DNA of 64,000 bases from Chaenocephalus aceratus (Eukaryota; Chordata; Actinopteri; Perciformes; Channichthyidae), in NCBI GenBank assembly GCA_023974075.1, contig JAMFTG010000742.1, positions 1-64,000 of the forward strand, written 5' to 3'. The translations under genes and the position numbers were made by a program. The notes under the pieces were generated by a model. That model had not been told where the DNA came from. It saw only the letters and a list, made by a program, of their open reading frames with translations, and searched no databases. Each line of letters starts with the position of its first letter. The first letter of the stretch is position 1. Shown here one piece after another: positions 44,042 through 54,969 of this stretch.

Positions 44042-47000
44042 GAGTGTTCCCTTTAAAGAGTTCCTTCTCTGCTTGGTGGGAGGTGTTCCCTTTAAAGAGT
44101 TCCTTCTCTGCTTGGTTGGAGGTGTTCCCTTTAAAGAGTTCCTCCTCTGCTTGGTTGGAGGTGTTCCCTTTAAAGAGTTCCTCCTCTGCTTGGTGGGAGG
44201 TGTTCCCTTTAAAGAGTTCCTCCTCTGCTTGGTTGGAGGTGTTCCCTTTAAAGAGTTCCTCCTCTGCTTGGTTGGAGGTGTTCCCTTTAAAGAGTTCCTC
44301 CTCTGCTTGGTTGGAGGTGTTCCCTTTAAAGAGTTCCTTCTCTGCTTGGTTGGAGGTGTTCCCTTTAAAGAGTTCCTTGCTTGGTTGGAGGTGTTCCCTT
44401 TAAAGAGTTCCTCCTCTGCTTGGTTGGAGGTGTTCCCTTTAAAGAGTTCCTTCTCTGCTTGGTTGGAGGTGTTCCCTTTAAAGAGTTCCTTCTCTGCTTG
44501 GTTGAGGTGTTCCCTTTAAAGAGTTCCTTCTCTGCTTGGTTGGAGGTGTTCCCTTTAAAGAGTTCCTTGCTTGGTGGGAGGTGTTCCCTTTAAAGAGTTC
44601 CTCCTCTGCTTGGTTGGAGGTGTTCCCTTTAAAGAGTTCCTTCTCTGCTTGGTTGGAGGTGTTCCCTTTAAAGAGTTCCTCCTCTGCTTGGTTGGAGGTG
44701 TTCCCTTTAAAAAGTTCCTCCTCTGCTTGGTTGGAGGTGTTCCCTTTAAAGAGTTCCTTCTCTGCTTGGTTGGAGGTGTTCCCTTTAAAGAGTTCCTTCT
44801 CTGCTTGGTGGGAGGTGTTCTCTTTAAAGAGTTCCTCTTCTGCTTGGTTGGAGGTGTTCCCTTTAAAGAGTTCCTCCTCTGCTTGGTTGGAGCTGTTCCC
44901 TTTAAAGAGTTCCTTCTCTGCTTGGTGGGAGGTGTTCTCTTTAAAGAGTTCCTCTTCTGCTTGGTTGGAGGTGTTCCCTTTAAAGAGTTCCTCCTCTGCT
45001 TGGTTGGAGGTATTCCCTTTAAAGAGTTCCTTCTCTGCTTGGTCTCGGGAACCTTCTCTGCTTGGTTGGGAGGTGTTCCCTTTAAAGAGTTTCTTCTCTG
45101 CTTGGTTGGAGGTGTTCCCTTTAAAGAGTTCCTTCTCTGCTTGGTTGGAGGTGTTCCATTTAAAGAGTTCCTCTTCTGCTTGGTTGGAGGTGTTCCCTTT
45201 AAAGAGTTCCTCCTCTGCTTGGTTGGAGGTGTTCCCTTTAAAGAGTTCCTCCTCTGCTTGGTGGGAGGTGTTTCCCTTTAAAGAGTTCCTCCTCTGCTTG
45301 GTGGGAGGTGTTCCCTTTAAAGAGTTCCTCCTCTGCTTGGTTGGAGGTGTTCCCTTTAAAGAGTTCCTTCTCTGCTTGGTTGGAGGTGTTCCCTTTAAAG
45401 AGTTCCTTCTCTGCTTGGTTGGAGGTGTTCCCTTTAAAGAGTTCCTTCTCTGCTTGGTTGGAGGTGTTCCCTTTAAAGAGTTCCTTCTCTGCTTGGTTGG
45501 AGGTGTTTCCCTTTAAAGAGTTCCTCCTCTGTTTGGTTGGAGGTGTTCCCTTTAAAGAGTTCCTTCTCTGCTTGGTTGGAGGTGTTCCCTTTAAAGAGTT
45601 CCTCCTCTGTTTGGTTGGAGGTGTTCCCTTTAAAGAGTTCCTTCTCTGCTTGGTTGGAGGTGTTCCCTTTAAAGAGTTCCTTCTCTGCTTGGTTGGAGGG
45701 GTTCCCTTTAAAGAGTTATTTCTCTGCTTGGTTGGAGGTGTTCCCTTTAAAGAGTTCCTCCTCTGCTTGGTTGGAGGTGTTCCCTTTAAAGAGTTCCTTC
45801 TCTGCTTGGTGGGAGGTGTTCCCTTTAAAGAGTTTCTCCTCTGCTTGGTTGGAGGTGTTCCCTTTAAAGAGTTCCTTCTCTGCTTGGTTGGAGGGGTTCC
45901 CTTTAAAGAGTTAATTCTCTGCTTGGTTGGAGGTGTTCCCTTTAAAGAGTTATTTCTCTGCTTGGTTGGAGGTGTTCCCTTTAAAGAGTTCCTCCTCTGC
46001 TTGGTTGGAGGTGTTCCCTTTAAAGAGTTCCTTCTCTGCTTGGTGGGAGGTGTTCCCTTTAAAGAGTTTCTCCTCTGCTTGGTTGGAGGTGTTCCCTTTA
46101 AAGAGTTCCTCCTCTGCTTGGTTGGAGGTGTTCCCTTTAAAGAGTTTCCTTCTCTGCTTGGTTGGAGGTGTTCCCTTTAAAGAGTTCCTTCTCTGCTTGG
46201 TGGAGGTGTTCCCTTTAAAGAGTTCCTCCTCTGCTTGGTTGGAGGTGTTCCCTTTAAAGAGTTCCTCCTCTGCTTGGTTGGAGGTGTTCCCTTTAAAGAG
46301 TTCCTCCTCTGCTTGGTTGGAGGTGTTCCCTTTAAATAGTTCCTTCTCTGCTTGGTTGGAGGTGTTCCCTTTAAAGAGTTCCTTCTCTGCTTGGTTGGAG
46401 GTGTTCCCTTTGAAGAGTTCCTTCTCTGCTTGGTTGGAGGTGTTCCCTTTAAAGAGTTCCTTCTCTGCTTGGTTGGAGGTGTTCCCTTTAAAGAGTTCCT
46501 CCTCTGCTTGGTTGGAGGTGTTCCCTTTAAAGAGTTCCTTCTCTGCTTGGTGGGAGGTGTTCCCTTTAAAGAGTTCCTCCTCTGCTTGGTTGGAGGTGTT
46601 CCCTTTAAAGAGTTCCTCCTCTGTTTGGTTGGAGGTGTTCCCTTTAAAGAGTTCCTTCTCTGCTTGGTTGGAGGTGTTCCCTTTAAAGAGTTCCTCCTCT
46701 GTTTGGTTGGAGGTGTTCCCTTTAAAGAGTTCCTTCTCTGCTTGGTTGGAGGTGTTCCCTTTAAAGAGTTCCTTCTCTGCTTGGTTGGAGGGGTTCCCTT
46801 TAAAGAGTTATTTCTCTGCTTGGTTGGAGGTGTTCCCTTTAAAGAGTTCCTCCTCTGCTTGGTTGGAGGTGTTCCCTTTAAAGAGTTCCTTCTCTGCTTG
46901 GTGGAGGTGTTCCCTTTGAAGAGTTTCTCCTCTGCTTGGTTGGAGGTGTTCCCTTTAAAGAGTTCCTCCTCTGCTTGGTTGGAGGTGTTCCCTTTAAAGA

Positions 47001-50000
47001 GTTCCCTCTCTGCTTGGTTGGAGGTGTTCCCTTTAAAGAGTTCCTTCTCTGCTTGGTTGGAGGTGTTCCCTTTAAAGAGTTCCTCCTCTGCTTGGTTGGA
47101 GGTGTTCCCTTTAAAGAGTTCCTTCTCTGCTTGGTTGGAGGTGTTCCCTTTAAAGAGTTCCTCCTCTGCTTGGTTGGAGGTGTTTCCCTTTAAAGAGTTC
47201 CTTCTCTGCTTGGTCGGAGGTGTTTCCTTTAAAGAGTTCCTTCTCTGCTTGGTCGGAGGTGTTCCCTTTAAAGAGTTCCTTCTCTGCTTGGTCGGAGGTG
47301 TTCCCTTTGAAGAGTTCCTTCTCTGCTTGGTTGGAGGTGTTCCCTTTGAAGAGTTCCTTCTCTGCTTGGTTGGAGGTGTTCCCTTTAAAGAGTTCCTTCT
47401 CTGCTTGGTTGGAGGTGTTCCCTTTAAAGAGTTCCTTCTCTGCTTGGTTGGAGGTGTTCCCTTTAAAGAGTTCCTTCTCTGCTTGGTTGGAGGTGTTCCC
47501 TTTAAAGAGTTCCTCCTCTGCTTGGTTGGAGGTGTTCCCTTTAAAGAGTTCCTCCTCTGCTTGGTTGGAGGTGTTCCCTTTAAAGAGTTCCCCCTCTGCT
47601 TGGTTGGAGGTGATCCCTTTAAAGAGTTCCTTCTCTGCTTGGTTGGAGGTGTTCCCTTTAAAGAGTTCCTCCTCTGCTTGGTTGGAGGTGTTCCCTTTAA
47701 AGAGTTCCTTCTCTGCTTGGTTGGAGGTGTTCCCTTTAAAGAGTTCCTCCTCTGCTCGGTTGGAGGTGTTCCCTTTAAAGAGTTCCTCCTCTGCTCGGTT
47801 GGAGGTGTTCCCTTTAAAGAGTTCCTCCTCTGCTTGGTTGGAGGTGTTCCCTTTAAAGAGTTCCTCCTCTGCTTGGTTGGAGGTGTTCCCTTTAAAGAGT
47901 TCCTCCTCTGCTTGGTTGGAGGTGTTCCCTTTAAAGAGTTCCTCCTCTACTTGGTTGGAGGTGTTCCCTTTAAAGAGTTCCTTCTCTGCTTGGTTGGAGT
48001 TGTTCCCTTTAAAGAGTTCCTCCTCTGCTTGGTTGGAGGTGTTCCCTTTAAAGAGTTCCTTCTCTGCTTGGTTGGAGGTGTTCCCTTTAAAGAGTTCCTT
48101 CTCTGCTTGGTTGGAGGTGTTCCCTTTAAAGAGTTCCTCCTATGCTTGGTTGGAGGTGTTCCCTTTAAAGAGTTCCTCCTCTGCTTGGTTGGAGGTGTTC
48201 CCTTTAAAGAGTTCCTTCTCTGCTTGGTTGGAGGGGTTCCCTTTAAAGAGTTCCTTCTCTGCTTGGTTGGAGGTGTTCCCTTTAAAGAGTTCCTCCTCTG
48301 CTTGGTTGGAGGTGTTCCCTTTAAAGAGTTCCTCCTCTGTTTGGTTGGAGGTGTTCCCTTTAAAGAGTTCCTTCTCTGCTTGGTTGGAGGTGTTCCCTTT
48401 AAAGAGTTCCTCCTCTGTTTGGTTGGAGGTGTTCCCTTTAAAGAGTTCCTTCTCTGCTTGGTTGGAGGTGTTCCCTTTAAAGAGTTCCTTCTCTGCTTGG
48501 TTGGAGGGGTTCCCTTTAAAGAGTTATTTCTCTGCTTGGTTGGAGGTGTTCCCTTTAAAGAGTTCCTCCTCTGCTTGGTTGGAGGTGTTCCCTTTAAAGA
48601 GTTCCTTCTCTGCTTGGTGGGAGGTGTTCCCTTTGAAGAGTTTCTCCTCTGCTTGGTTGGAGGTGTTCCCTTTAAAGAGTTCCTCCTCTGCTTGGTTGGA
48701 GGTGTTCCCTTTAAAGAGTTCCCTCTCTGCTTGGTTGGAGGTGTTCCCTTTAAAGAGTTCCTTCTCTGCTTGGTTGGAGGTGTTCCCTTTAAAGAGTTCC
48801 TCCTCTGCTTGGTTGGAGGTGTTCCCTTTAAAGAGTTCCTTCTCTGCTTGGTTGGAGGTGTTCCCTTTAAAGAGTTCCTCCTCTGCTTGGTTGGAGGTGT
48901 TCCCTTTAAAGAGTTCCTTCTCTGCTTGGTCGGAGGTGTTTCCTTTAAAGAGTTCCTTCTCTGCTTGGTCGGAGGTGTTCCCTTTAAAGAGTTCCTTCTC
49001 TGCTTGGTCGGAGGTGTTCCCTTTGAAGAGTTCCTTCTCTGCTTGGTTGGAGGTGTTCCCTTTGAAGAGTTCCTTCTCTGCTTGGTTGGAGGTGTTCCCT
49101 TTAAAGAGTTCCTTCTCTGCTTGGTTGGAGGTGTTCCCTTTAAAGAGTTCCTTCTCTGCTTGGTTGGAGGTGTTCCCTTTAAAGAGTTCCTTCTCTGCTT
49201 GGTTGGAGGTGTTCCCTTTAAAGAGTTCCTCCTCTGCTTGGTTGGAGGTGTTCCCTTTAAAGAGTTCCTCCTCTGCTTGGTTGGAGGTGTTCCCTTTAAA
49301 GAGTTCCCCCTCTGCTTGGTTGGAGGTGATCCCTTTAAAGAGTTCCTTCTCTGCTTGGTTGGAGGTGTTCCCTTTAAAGAGTTCCTCCTCTGCTTGGTTG
49401 GAGGTGTTCCCTTTAAAGAGTTCCTTCTCTGCTTGGTTGGAGGTGTTCCCTTTAAAGAGTTCCTCCTCTGCTCGGTTGGAGGTGTTCCCTTTAAAGAGTT
49501 CCTCCTCTGCTCGGTTGGAGGTGTTCCCTTTAAAGAGTTCCTCCTCTGCTTGGTTGGAGGTGTTCCCTTTAAAGAGTTCCTCCTCTGCTTGGTTGGAGGT
49601 GTTCCCTTTAAAGAGTTCCTCCTCTGCTTGGTTGGAGGTGTTCCCTTTAAAGAGTTCCTCCTCTACTTGGTTGGAGGTGTTCCCTTTAAAGAGTTCCTTC
49701 TCTGCTTGGTTGGAGTTGTTCCCTTTAAAGAGTTCCTCCTCTGCTTGGTTGGAGGTGTTCCCTTTAAAGAGTTCCTTCTCTGCTTGGTTGGAGGTGTTCC
49801 CTTTAAAGAGTTCCTTCTCTGCTTGGTTGGAGGTGTTCCCTTTAAAGAGTTCCTCCTCTGCTTGGTTGGAGGTGTTCCCTTTAAAGAGTTCCTCCTCTGC
49901 TTGGTTGGAGGTGTTCCCTTTAAAGAGTTCCTCCTCTGCTTGGTTGGAGGTGTTCCCTTTAAAGAGTTCCTCCTCTGCTTGGTTGGAGGTGTTCCCTTTA

Positions 50001-50085
50001 AAGAGTTCCTTCTCTGCTTGGTTGGAGGTGTTCCCTTTAAAGAGTTCCTTCTCTGCTTGGTGGGAGGTGTTCCCTTTCCTCTAGT
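44042..50085. repeat. 6-kb minisatellite, 39-bp unit, about 155 copies
   Basis: The unit is GTTCCCTTTAAAGAGTTCC plus TTCTCTGCTTGG plus TTGGAGGT. Variants (CTCCTCTGC, CTGTTTGG, GGTCGGAGG, GAAGAG, TTATTTC) mark copies. The variant pattern recurs at exactly 1716 bp (44 units; for example 46621/48337, 46804/48520, 47215/48931, 47585/49301) and at 1092 bp (28 units; 45529/46621, 45607/46699, 45712/46804). Since 39 is divisible by 3 and two plus frames lack stops, peptides of up to about 1,260 residues appear open. They are not genes. Confidence 0.98.
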
Positions 50086-50129
50086 GTGTTCTATAGGTGT
50101 TAGTGCATGTCAATGGTCTGCAGGGGCTA

Positions 50130-50210
50130 AATCACAAAGTTCCAGAACATAATGACATCACTATGGAACACTCGCGCTCCTATTGGGCTCGCGCTCCCAC
50201 GCATCGTAGG
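50130..50210. repeat. Dispersed repeat D fragment
   Basis: AATGACATCACTATGGAACA and CTCGCGCTCC.ATTGG match 61300-61350. Confidence 0.55.
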
Positions 50211-50428
50211 TGTACACATTTAGAAACAAACATGAAGAGACTTTTCATCACAAAGTCGGACCGACACGTTTTCCAGGTTTTTTCTTCCAGGTTTTTTTTT
50301 GACTTTTCATGTTTTATTTCTTGTTTATTTTGGATACTGGCAACGTATTTTCTGAAACTAACAATCACACACACACACACACACACATACACACACACAC
50401 ACACACATACACACACACTCACACACAC

Positions 50429-50568
50429 CGTTGGCCATCGGGAGCAACTCAGGGTTCAGTATCTTGCCCAAGGATACATCGACATGTTGGCTGCATGGGC
50501 TGGGATCGAACCCACAACCTTCTGGTTGAAAGACGACCGCACTCCCTCACAGCCACAGTCGCCCACAA
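50429..50568 (-). mobile_element. Probable tRNA-derived SINE
   Basis: On the minus strand a pol III B-box-like GGTTCGATCCC (50502-50512) lies about 65 nt from the start GTGGGCGACTGTGG. This is followed by a body ending in CA repeats. The sequence type is widespread in fish genomes. A clean A box is not obvious, so the tRNA origin is tentative. Confidence 0.5.
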
Positions 50569-50582
50569 AATTAAGGCCTTTT

Positions 50583-53500
50583 CCTCCCTGCCTGTGGCCT
50601 TTGGTCTGTGGCCTTTGGTCTTTGGTCTGTGGCCTTTGGTCTTTGGTCTGTGGCCTTTGGTCTTTGGTCTGTGGTCTGTGGCCTTTGGTCTTTGGTCTGT
50701 GGTCTTTGGTCTTTGGTCTGTGGTCTGTGGCCTTTGGTCTGTGGCCTTTGGTCTTTGGTCTGTGGCCTTTGGTCTTTGGTCTGTGGTCTTTGGTCTGTGG
50801 CCTTTGGTCTTTGGTCTGTGGCCTTTGGTCTTTGGTCTGTGGTCTTTGGTCTGTGGCCTTTGGTCTGTGGCCTTTGGTCTTTGGTCTGTGGCCTTTGGTC
50901 TTTGGTCTGTGGCCTTTGGTCTTTGGTCTTTGGTCTGTGGTCCTGTGGCCTTTGGTCTTTGGTCTGTGGTCTTTGGTCTTTGGTCTGTGGTCTGTGGCCT
51001 TTGGTCTGTGGCCTTTGGTCTTTGGTCTGTGGTCTTTGGTCTTTGGTCTGTGGCCTTTGGTCTTTGGTCTGTGGCCTTTGGTCTTTGGTCTGTGGTCTGT
51101 GGCCTTTGGTCTGTGGCCTTTGGTCTTTGGTCTGTGGCCTTTGGTCTTTGGTCTGTGGTCTTTGGTCTTTGGTCTGTGGCCTTTGGTCTTTGGTCTGTGG
51201 CCTTTGGTCTTTGGTCTGTGGTCTTTGGCCTTTGGTCTGTGGTCTTTGGTCTTTGGCCTTTGGTCTGTGGTCTTTGGTCTGTGGTCTTTGGCCTTTGGTC
51301 TGTGGTCTTTGGTCTTTGGCCTTTGGTCTGTGGCCTTTGGTCTGTGGCCTTTGGTCTTTGGTCTGTGGCCTTTGGTCTGTGGCCTTTGGTCTTTGGTCTG
51401 TGGCCTTTGGTCTTTGGTCTGTGGTCTTTGGCCTTTGGTCTGTGGTCTTTGGTCTTTGGCCTTTGGTCTGTGGTCTTTGGCCTTTGGTCTGTGGTCTTTG
51501 GCCTTTGGTCTGTGGTCTGTGGTCTTTGGCCTTTGGTCGGTGGCCTTTGGTCTGTGGTCTTTGGCCTTTGGTCTTTGGTCTGTGGTCTTTGGTCTTTGGC
51601 CTTTGGTCGGTGGCCTTTGGTCTGTGGTCTTTGGCCTTTGGTCTGTGGTCTTTGGCCTGTGGTCTTTGGTCTTTGGTCTGTGGCCTTTGGTCTGTGGTCT
51701 TTGGCCTTTGGTCTGTGGTCTTTGGCCTTTGGTCTTTGGCCTTTGGTCTGTGGCCTTTGGCCTGTGGCCTTTGGTCTGTGGCCTTTGGCCTGTGGCCTTT
51801 GGTCTGTGGTCTTTGGTCTTTGGTCTGTGGCCTTTGGTCTGTGGTCTTTGGCCTTTGGTCTGTGGTCTTTGGCCTTTGGTCTTTGGCCTTTGGTCTGTGG
51901 CCTTTGGCCTGTGGCCTTTGGTCTGTGGCCTTTGGTCTGTGGCCTTTGGTCTGTGGTCTTTGGCCTTTGGTCTGTGGTCTTTGGCCTTTGGTCTTTGGTC
52001 TGTGGCCTTTGGCCTGTGGCCTTTGGTCTGTGGCCTTTGGCCTGTGGCCTTTGGTCTGTGGCCTTTGGTCTGTGGTCTTTGGCCTTTGGTCTGTAGTCTT
52101 TGGTCTGTGGCCTTTGGTCTGTGGTCTGTGGCCTGTGGTCTGTGGCCTTTGGTCTGTGGCCTTTGGTCTGTGGCCTGTGGTCTGTGGCCTGTGGTCTGTG
52201 GCCTTTGGTCTGTGGTCTGTGGTCTTTGGCCTTTGGTCTGTGGCCTTTGGTCTGTGGCCTGTGGTCTGTGGTCTGTGGTCTGTGGCCTGTGGTCTGTGGT
52301 CTGTGGTCTGTGGTCTTTGGCCTTTGGTCTTTGGCCTTTGGTCTGTGGCCTTTGGTCTGTGGCCTTTGGTCTGTGGTCTGTGGTCTGTGGTCTGTGGTCT
52401 TTGGCCTTTGGTCTGTGGCCTTTGGTCTGTGGCCTGTGGTCTGTGGTCTGTGGTCTGTGGCCTGTGGTCTGTGGCCTTTGGTCTTTGGTCTTTGGTCTGT
52501 GGCCTTTGGTCTGTGGCCTTTGGTCTGTGGCCTTTGGCCTGTGGCCCTTTGGTCTGTGGCCTTTGGCCTGTGGCCTTTGGCCTGTGGCCTTTGGTCTGTG
52601 GCCTTTGGTCTGTGGCCTTTGGTCTGTGGTCTTTGGCCTTTGGTCTGTAGTCTTTGGTCTGTGGCCTTTGGTCTGTGGCCTTTGGTCTGTGGCCTGTGGT
52701 CTGTGGTCTGTGGTCTGTGGCCTGTGGTCTGTGGCCTTTGGTCTGTGGCCTTTGGTCTTTGGTCTTTGGTCTGTGGCCTTTGGTCTGTGGCCTTTGGTCT
52801 TTGGTCTTTGGTCTGTGGCCTTTGGTCTTTGGTCTGTGGTCTTTGGCCTGTGGCCTTTGGTCTGTGGCCTTTGGTCTGTGGCCTTTGGTCTGTGGCCTTT
52901 GGTCTTTGGTCTGTGGTCTGTGGCCTGTGGTCTTTGGTCTTTGGCCTTTAGTCTGTGGCCTTTGGTCTGTGGTCTGTGGCCTTTGTTCTTTGGTCTGTGG
53001 TCTGTGGCCTTTGTTCTTTGGTCTGTGGTCTGTGGCCTTTGTTCTTTGGTCTGTGGTCTGTGGCCTTTGTTCTTTGGTCTGTGGTCTGTGGCCTTTGTTT
53101 CTTTGGTCTGTGGTCTGTGGCCTGTGGCCTTTGGTCTGTGGTCTGTGGCCTTTGTTCTTTGGTCTGTGGTCTGTGGCCTTTGTTCTTTGTCTGTGGTCTG
53201 TGGCCTTTGTTCTTTGGTCTGTGGTCTGTGGTCTTTGGTCTGTGGTCTGTGCCTTTGTTCTTTGGTCTGTGGTCTGTGGCCTGTGGTCTTTGGTCTTTGG
53301 CCTTTAGTCTGTGGCCTTTGGTCTGTGGCCTGTGGCCTTTGGTCTGTGGTCTGTGGCCTGTGGCCTTTGGTCTTTGGTCTGTGGCCTTTGGTCTGTGGTC
53401 TGTGGCCTGTGGTCTTTGGTCTGTGGTCTGTGGCCTTTGGTCTTTGGCCTTTAGTCTGTGGCCTTTGGTCTTTGGTCTTTGGTCTGTGGCCTTTGGTCTT

Positions 53501-54438
53501 TGGTCTGTGGCCTTTGGCCTTTGGTCTGTGGCCTTTGGTCTGTGGTCTGTGGCCTTTGGTCTGTGGTCTGTGGCCTTTGGTCTGTGGCCTTTGGTCTGTG
53601 GCCTTTGGCCTTTGGTCTGTGGTCTGTGGCCTTTGGTCTGTGGCCTTTGGTCTGTGGCCTGTGGCCTTTGGTCTGTGGTCTGTGGCCTTTGGTCTGTGGC
53701 CTGTGGTCTTTGGTCTGTGGCCTGTGGTCTTTGGTCTTTGGTCTGTGGCCTTTGGTCTTTGGTCTGTGGCCTGTGGCCTTTGGTCTGTGGCCTTTGGTCT
53801 GTGGCCTTTGGTCTGTGGCCTGTGGCCTTTGGTCTGTGGCCTTTGGGTCTGTGGCCTTTGGTCTGTGGCCTTTGATCTTTGGTCTTTGGTCTGTGGCCTT
53901 TGGTCTGTGGCCTTTGATCTTTGGTCTTTGGTCTGTGGTCTTTGGTCTGTGGCCTTTGGTCTGTGGCCTTTGGTCTGTGGCCTTTGATCTTTGGTCTTTG
54001 GCTGTGGCCTTTGGTCTGTGGCCTTTGGTCTGTGGCCTTTGATCTGTGGTCTTTGGTCTGTGGCCTTTGGTCTTTGGCCTTTAGTCTGTGGCCTTTGGTC
54101 TTTGGTATTTGGTCTGTGGTCTGTGGCCTTTGATCTTTGGTCTTTTGGCCTTTAGTCTGTGGCCTTTGGTCTTTGGTCTTTGGTCTGTGGCCTTTGGGTC
54201 TTTGGTCTTTGGTCTGTGGCCTTTGGGTCTGTGGCCTTTGGTCTTTGGTCTGTGGCCTTTGGTCTTTGGTCTGTGGCCTTTGGTCTGTGGCCTTTTTGGT
54301 CTTTGGTCTTTGGTCTTTGGTCTGTGGCCTTTGGTCCTTTGGTCTTTGGTCTGTGGCCTTTGGTCCTGTGGCCTTTGGTCTTTGGTCTGTGGCCTTTGGC
54401 CTTTGGTCTTTGGTCTGTGGCCTTTGGTCTGTGGTCTG
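50583..54438. repeat. 3.9-kb array of 7-bp units
   Basis: About 550 heptamers of the form TGGYCTN (TGGCCTT, TGGTCTG, TGGTCTT) in shifting combinations, with later blocks rich in TGTTCTT. Because 7 and 3 are coprime, every frame reads the same 21-bp cycle (GLWPLVC), and almost no heptamer makes a stop on either strand. Frames of up to about 1,296 codons result. None has splice, start or composition support as a gene. Confidence 0.98.
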
Positions 54439-54439
54439 T

Positions 54440-54969
54440 TGGTCACCTTCGGGCTGTTTCTCAGCAGAGCGGGCTGTTGGGCTGCGCTCCTTTGAACCCT
54501 TCATGTTGGTCCCTTTCAGCCTGATGATCCCACATCCACGTTTGAAAGGCTTGATGAAGCTTCAGAAAGAATCCGGAGACGCACGGGGTCTTCTTTTTGA
54601 TTTGGATTATTTAGTAATAAATCAGGAAAGTGAGATCTGTTGCTCTGACGACCTGCAGAGGAGGAAGGAAGCGAGCGGCTGCACAGCTTCATATTTATTG
54701 TATTTAGACACTTTGAGCACTCCAGGTTTCAGTTTGGAGATAAAACTGCTTCCTCTGCTGTGTTTACAGCTGGCAGCTCAACGGGGCTCAAACTGTTGGC
54801 CCGGGGACCAAAGTAGGTCCTGACGTGGAGTGGGATGGGGCGACAGAAAACATCTATCTAAGACCCCTAAACAGCTGTTAGATGCTGAAAAGACAGCCTG
54901 GAAGGCGGACTGAAAGGAGGCCAAACAAAGGGAGATGTCTTGAAGATTTGAGAAAATGTCTTAATTAAA
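54440..54969. other. Unique spacer between two giant arrays
   Basis: About 530 bp of ordinary sequence. Open frames entering from the 7-bp array end here. No family match. Confidence 0.45.

Noticed and set aside
46352..50152. 1,266-codon open frame (repeating GGVPFKEFLLCLV)
   Set aside because: It lies wholly in the 39-bp array; a 13-codon unit with no stop stays open by arithmetic. A second frame is equally open, and single-base slips switch frames freely.
50502..50512. tRNA gene on the minus strand
   Set aside because: A B-box-like word is present, but no full cloverleaf or A box could be drawn. It fits a SINE better.
50097..53987. 1,296-codon open frame (GLWPLVCGLW repeats)
   Set aside because: It is built from 7-bp units that read the same in all frames and lack stops on both strands. 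There is no gene-like start, splice sites or domain.
52948..54504. 518-codon minus-strand frame (KDQRPQTKGHRP repeats)
   Set aside because: This is the reverse strand of the same heptamer array.
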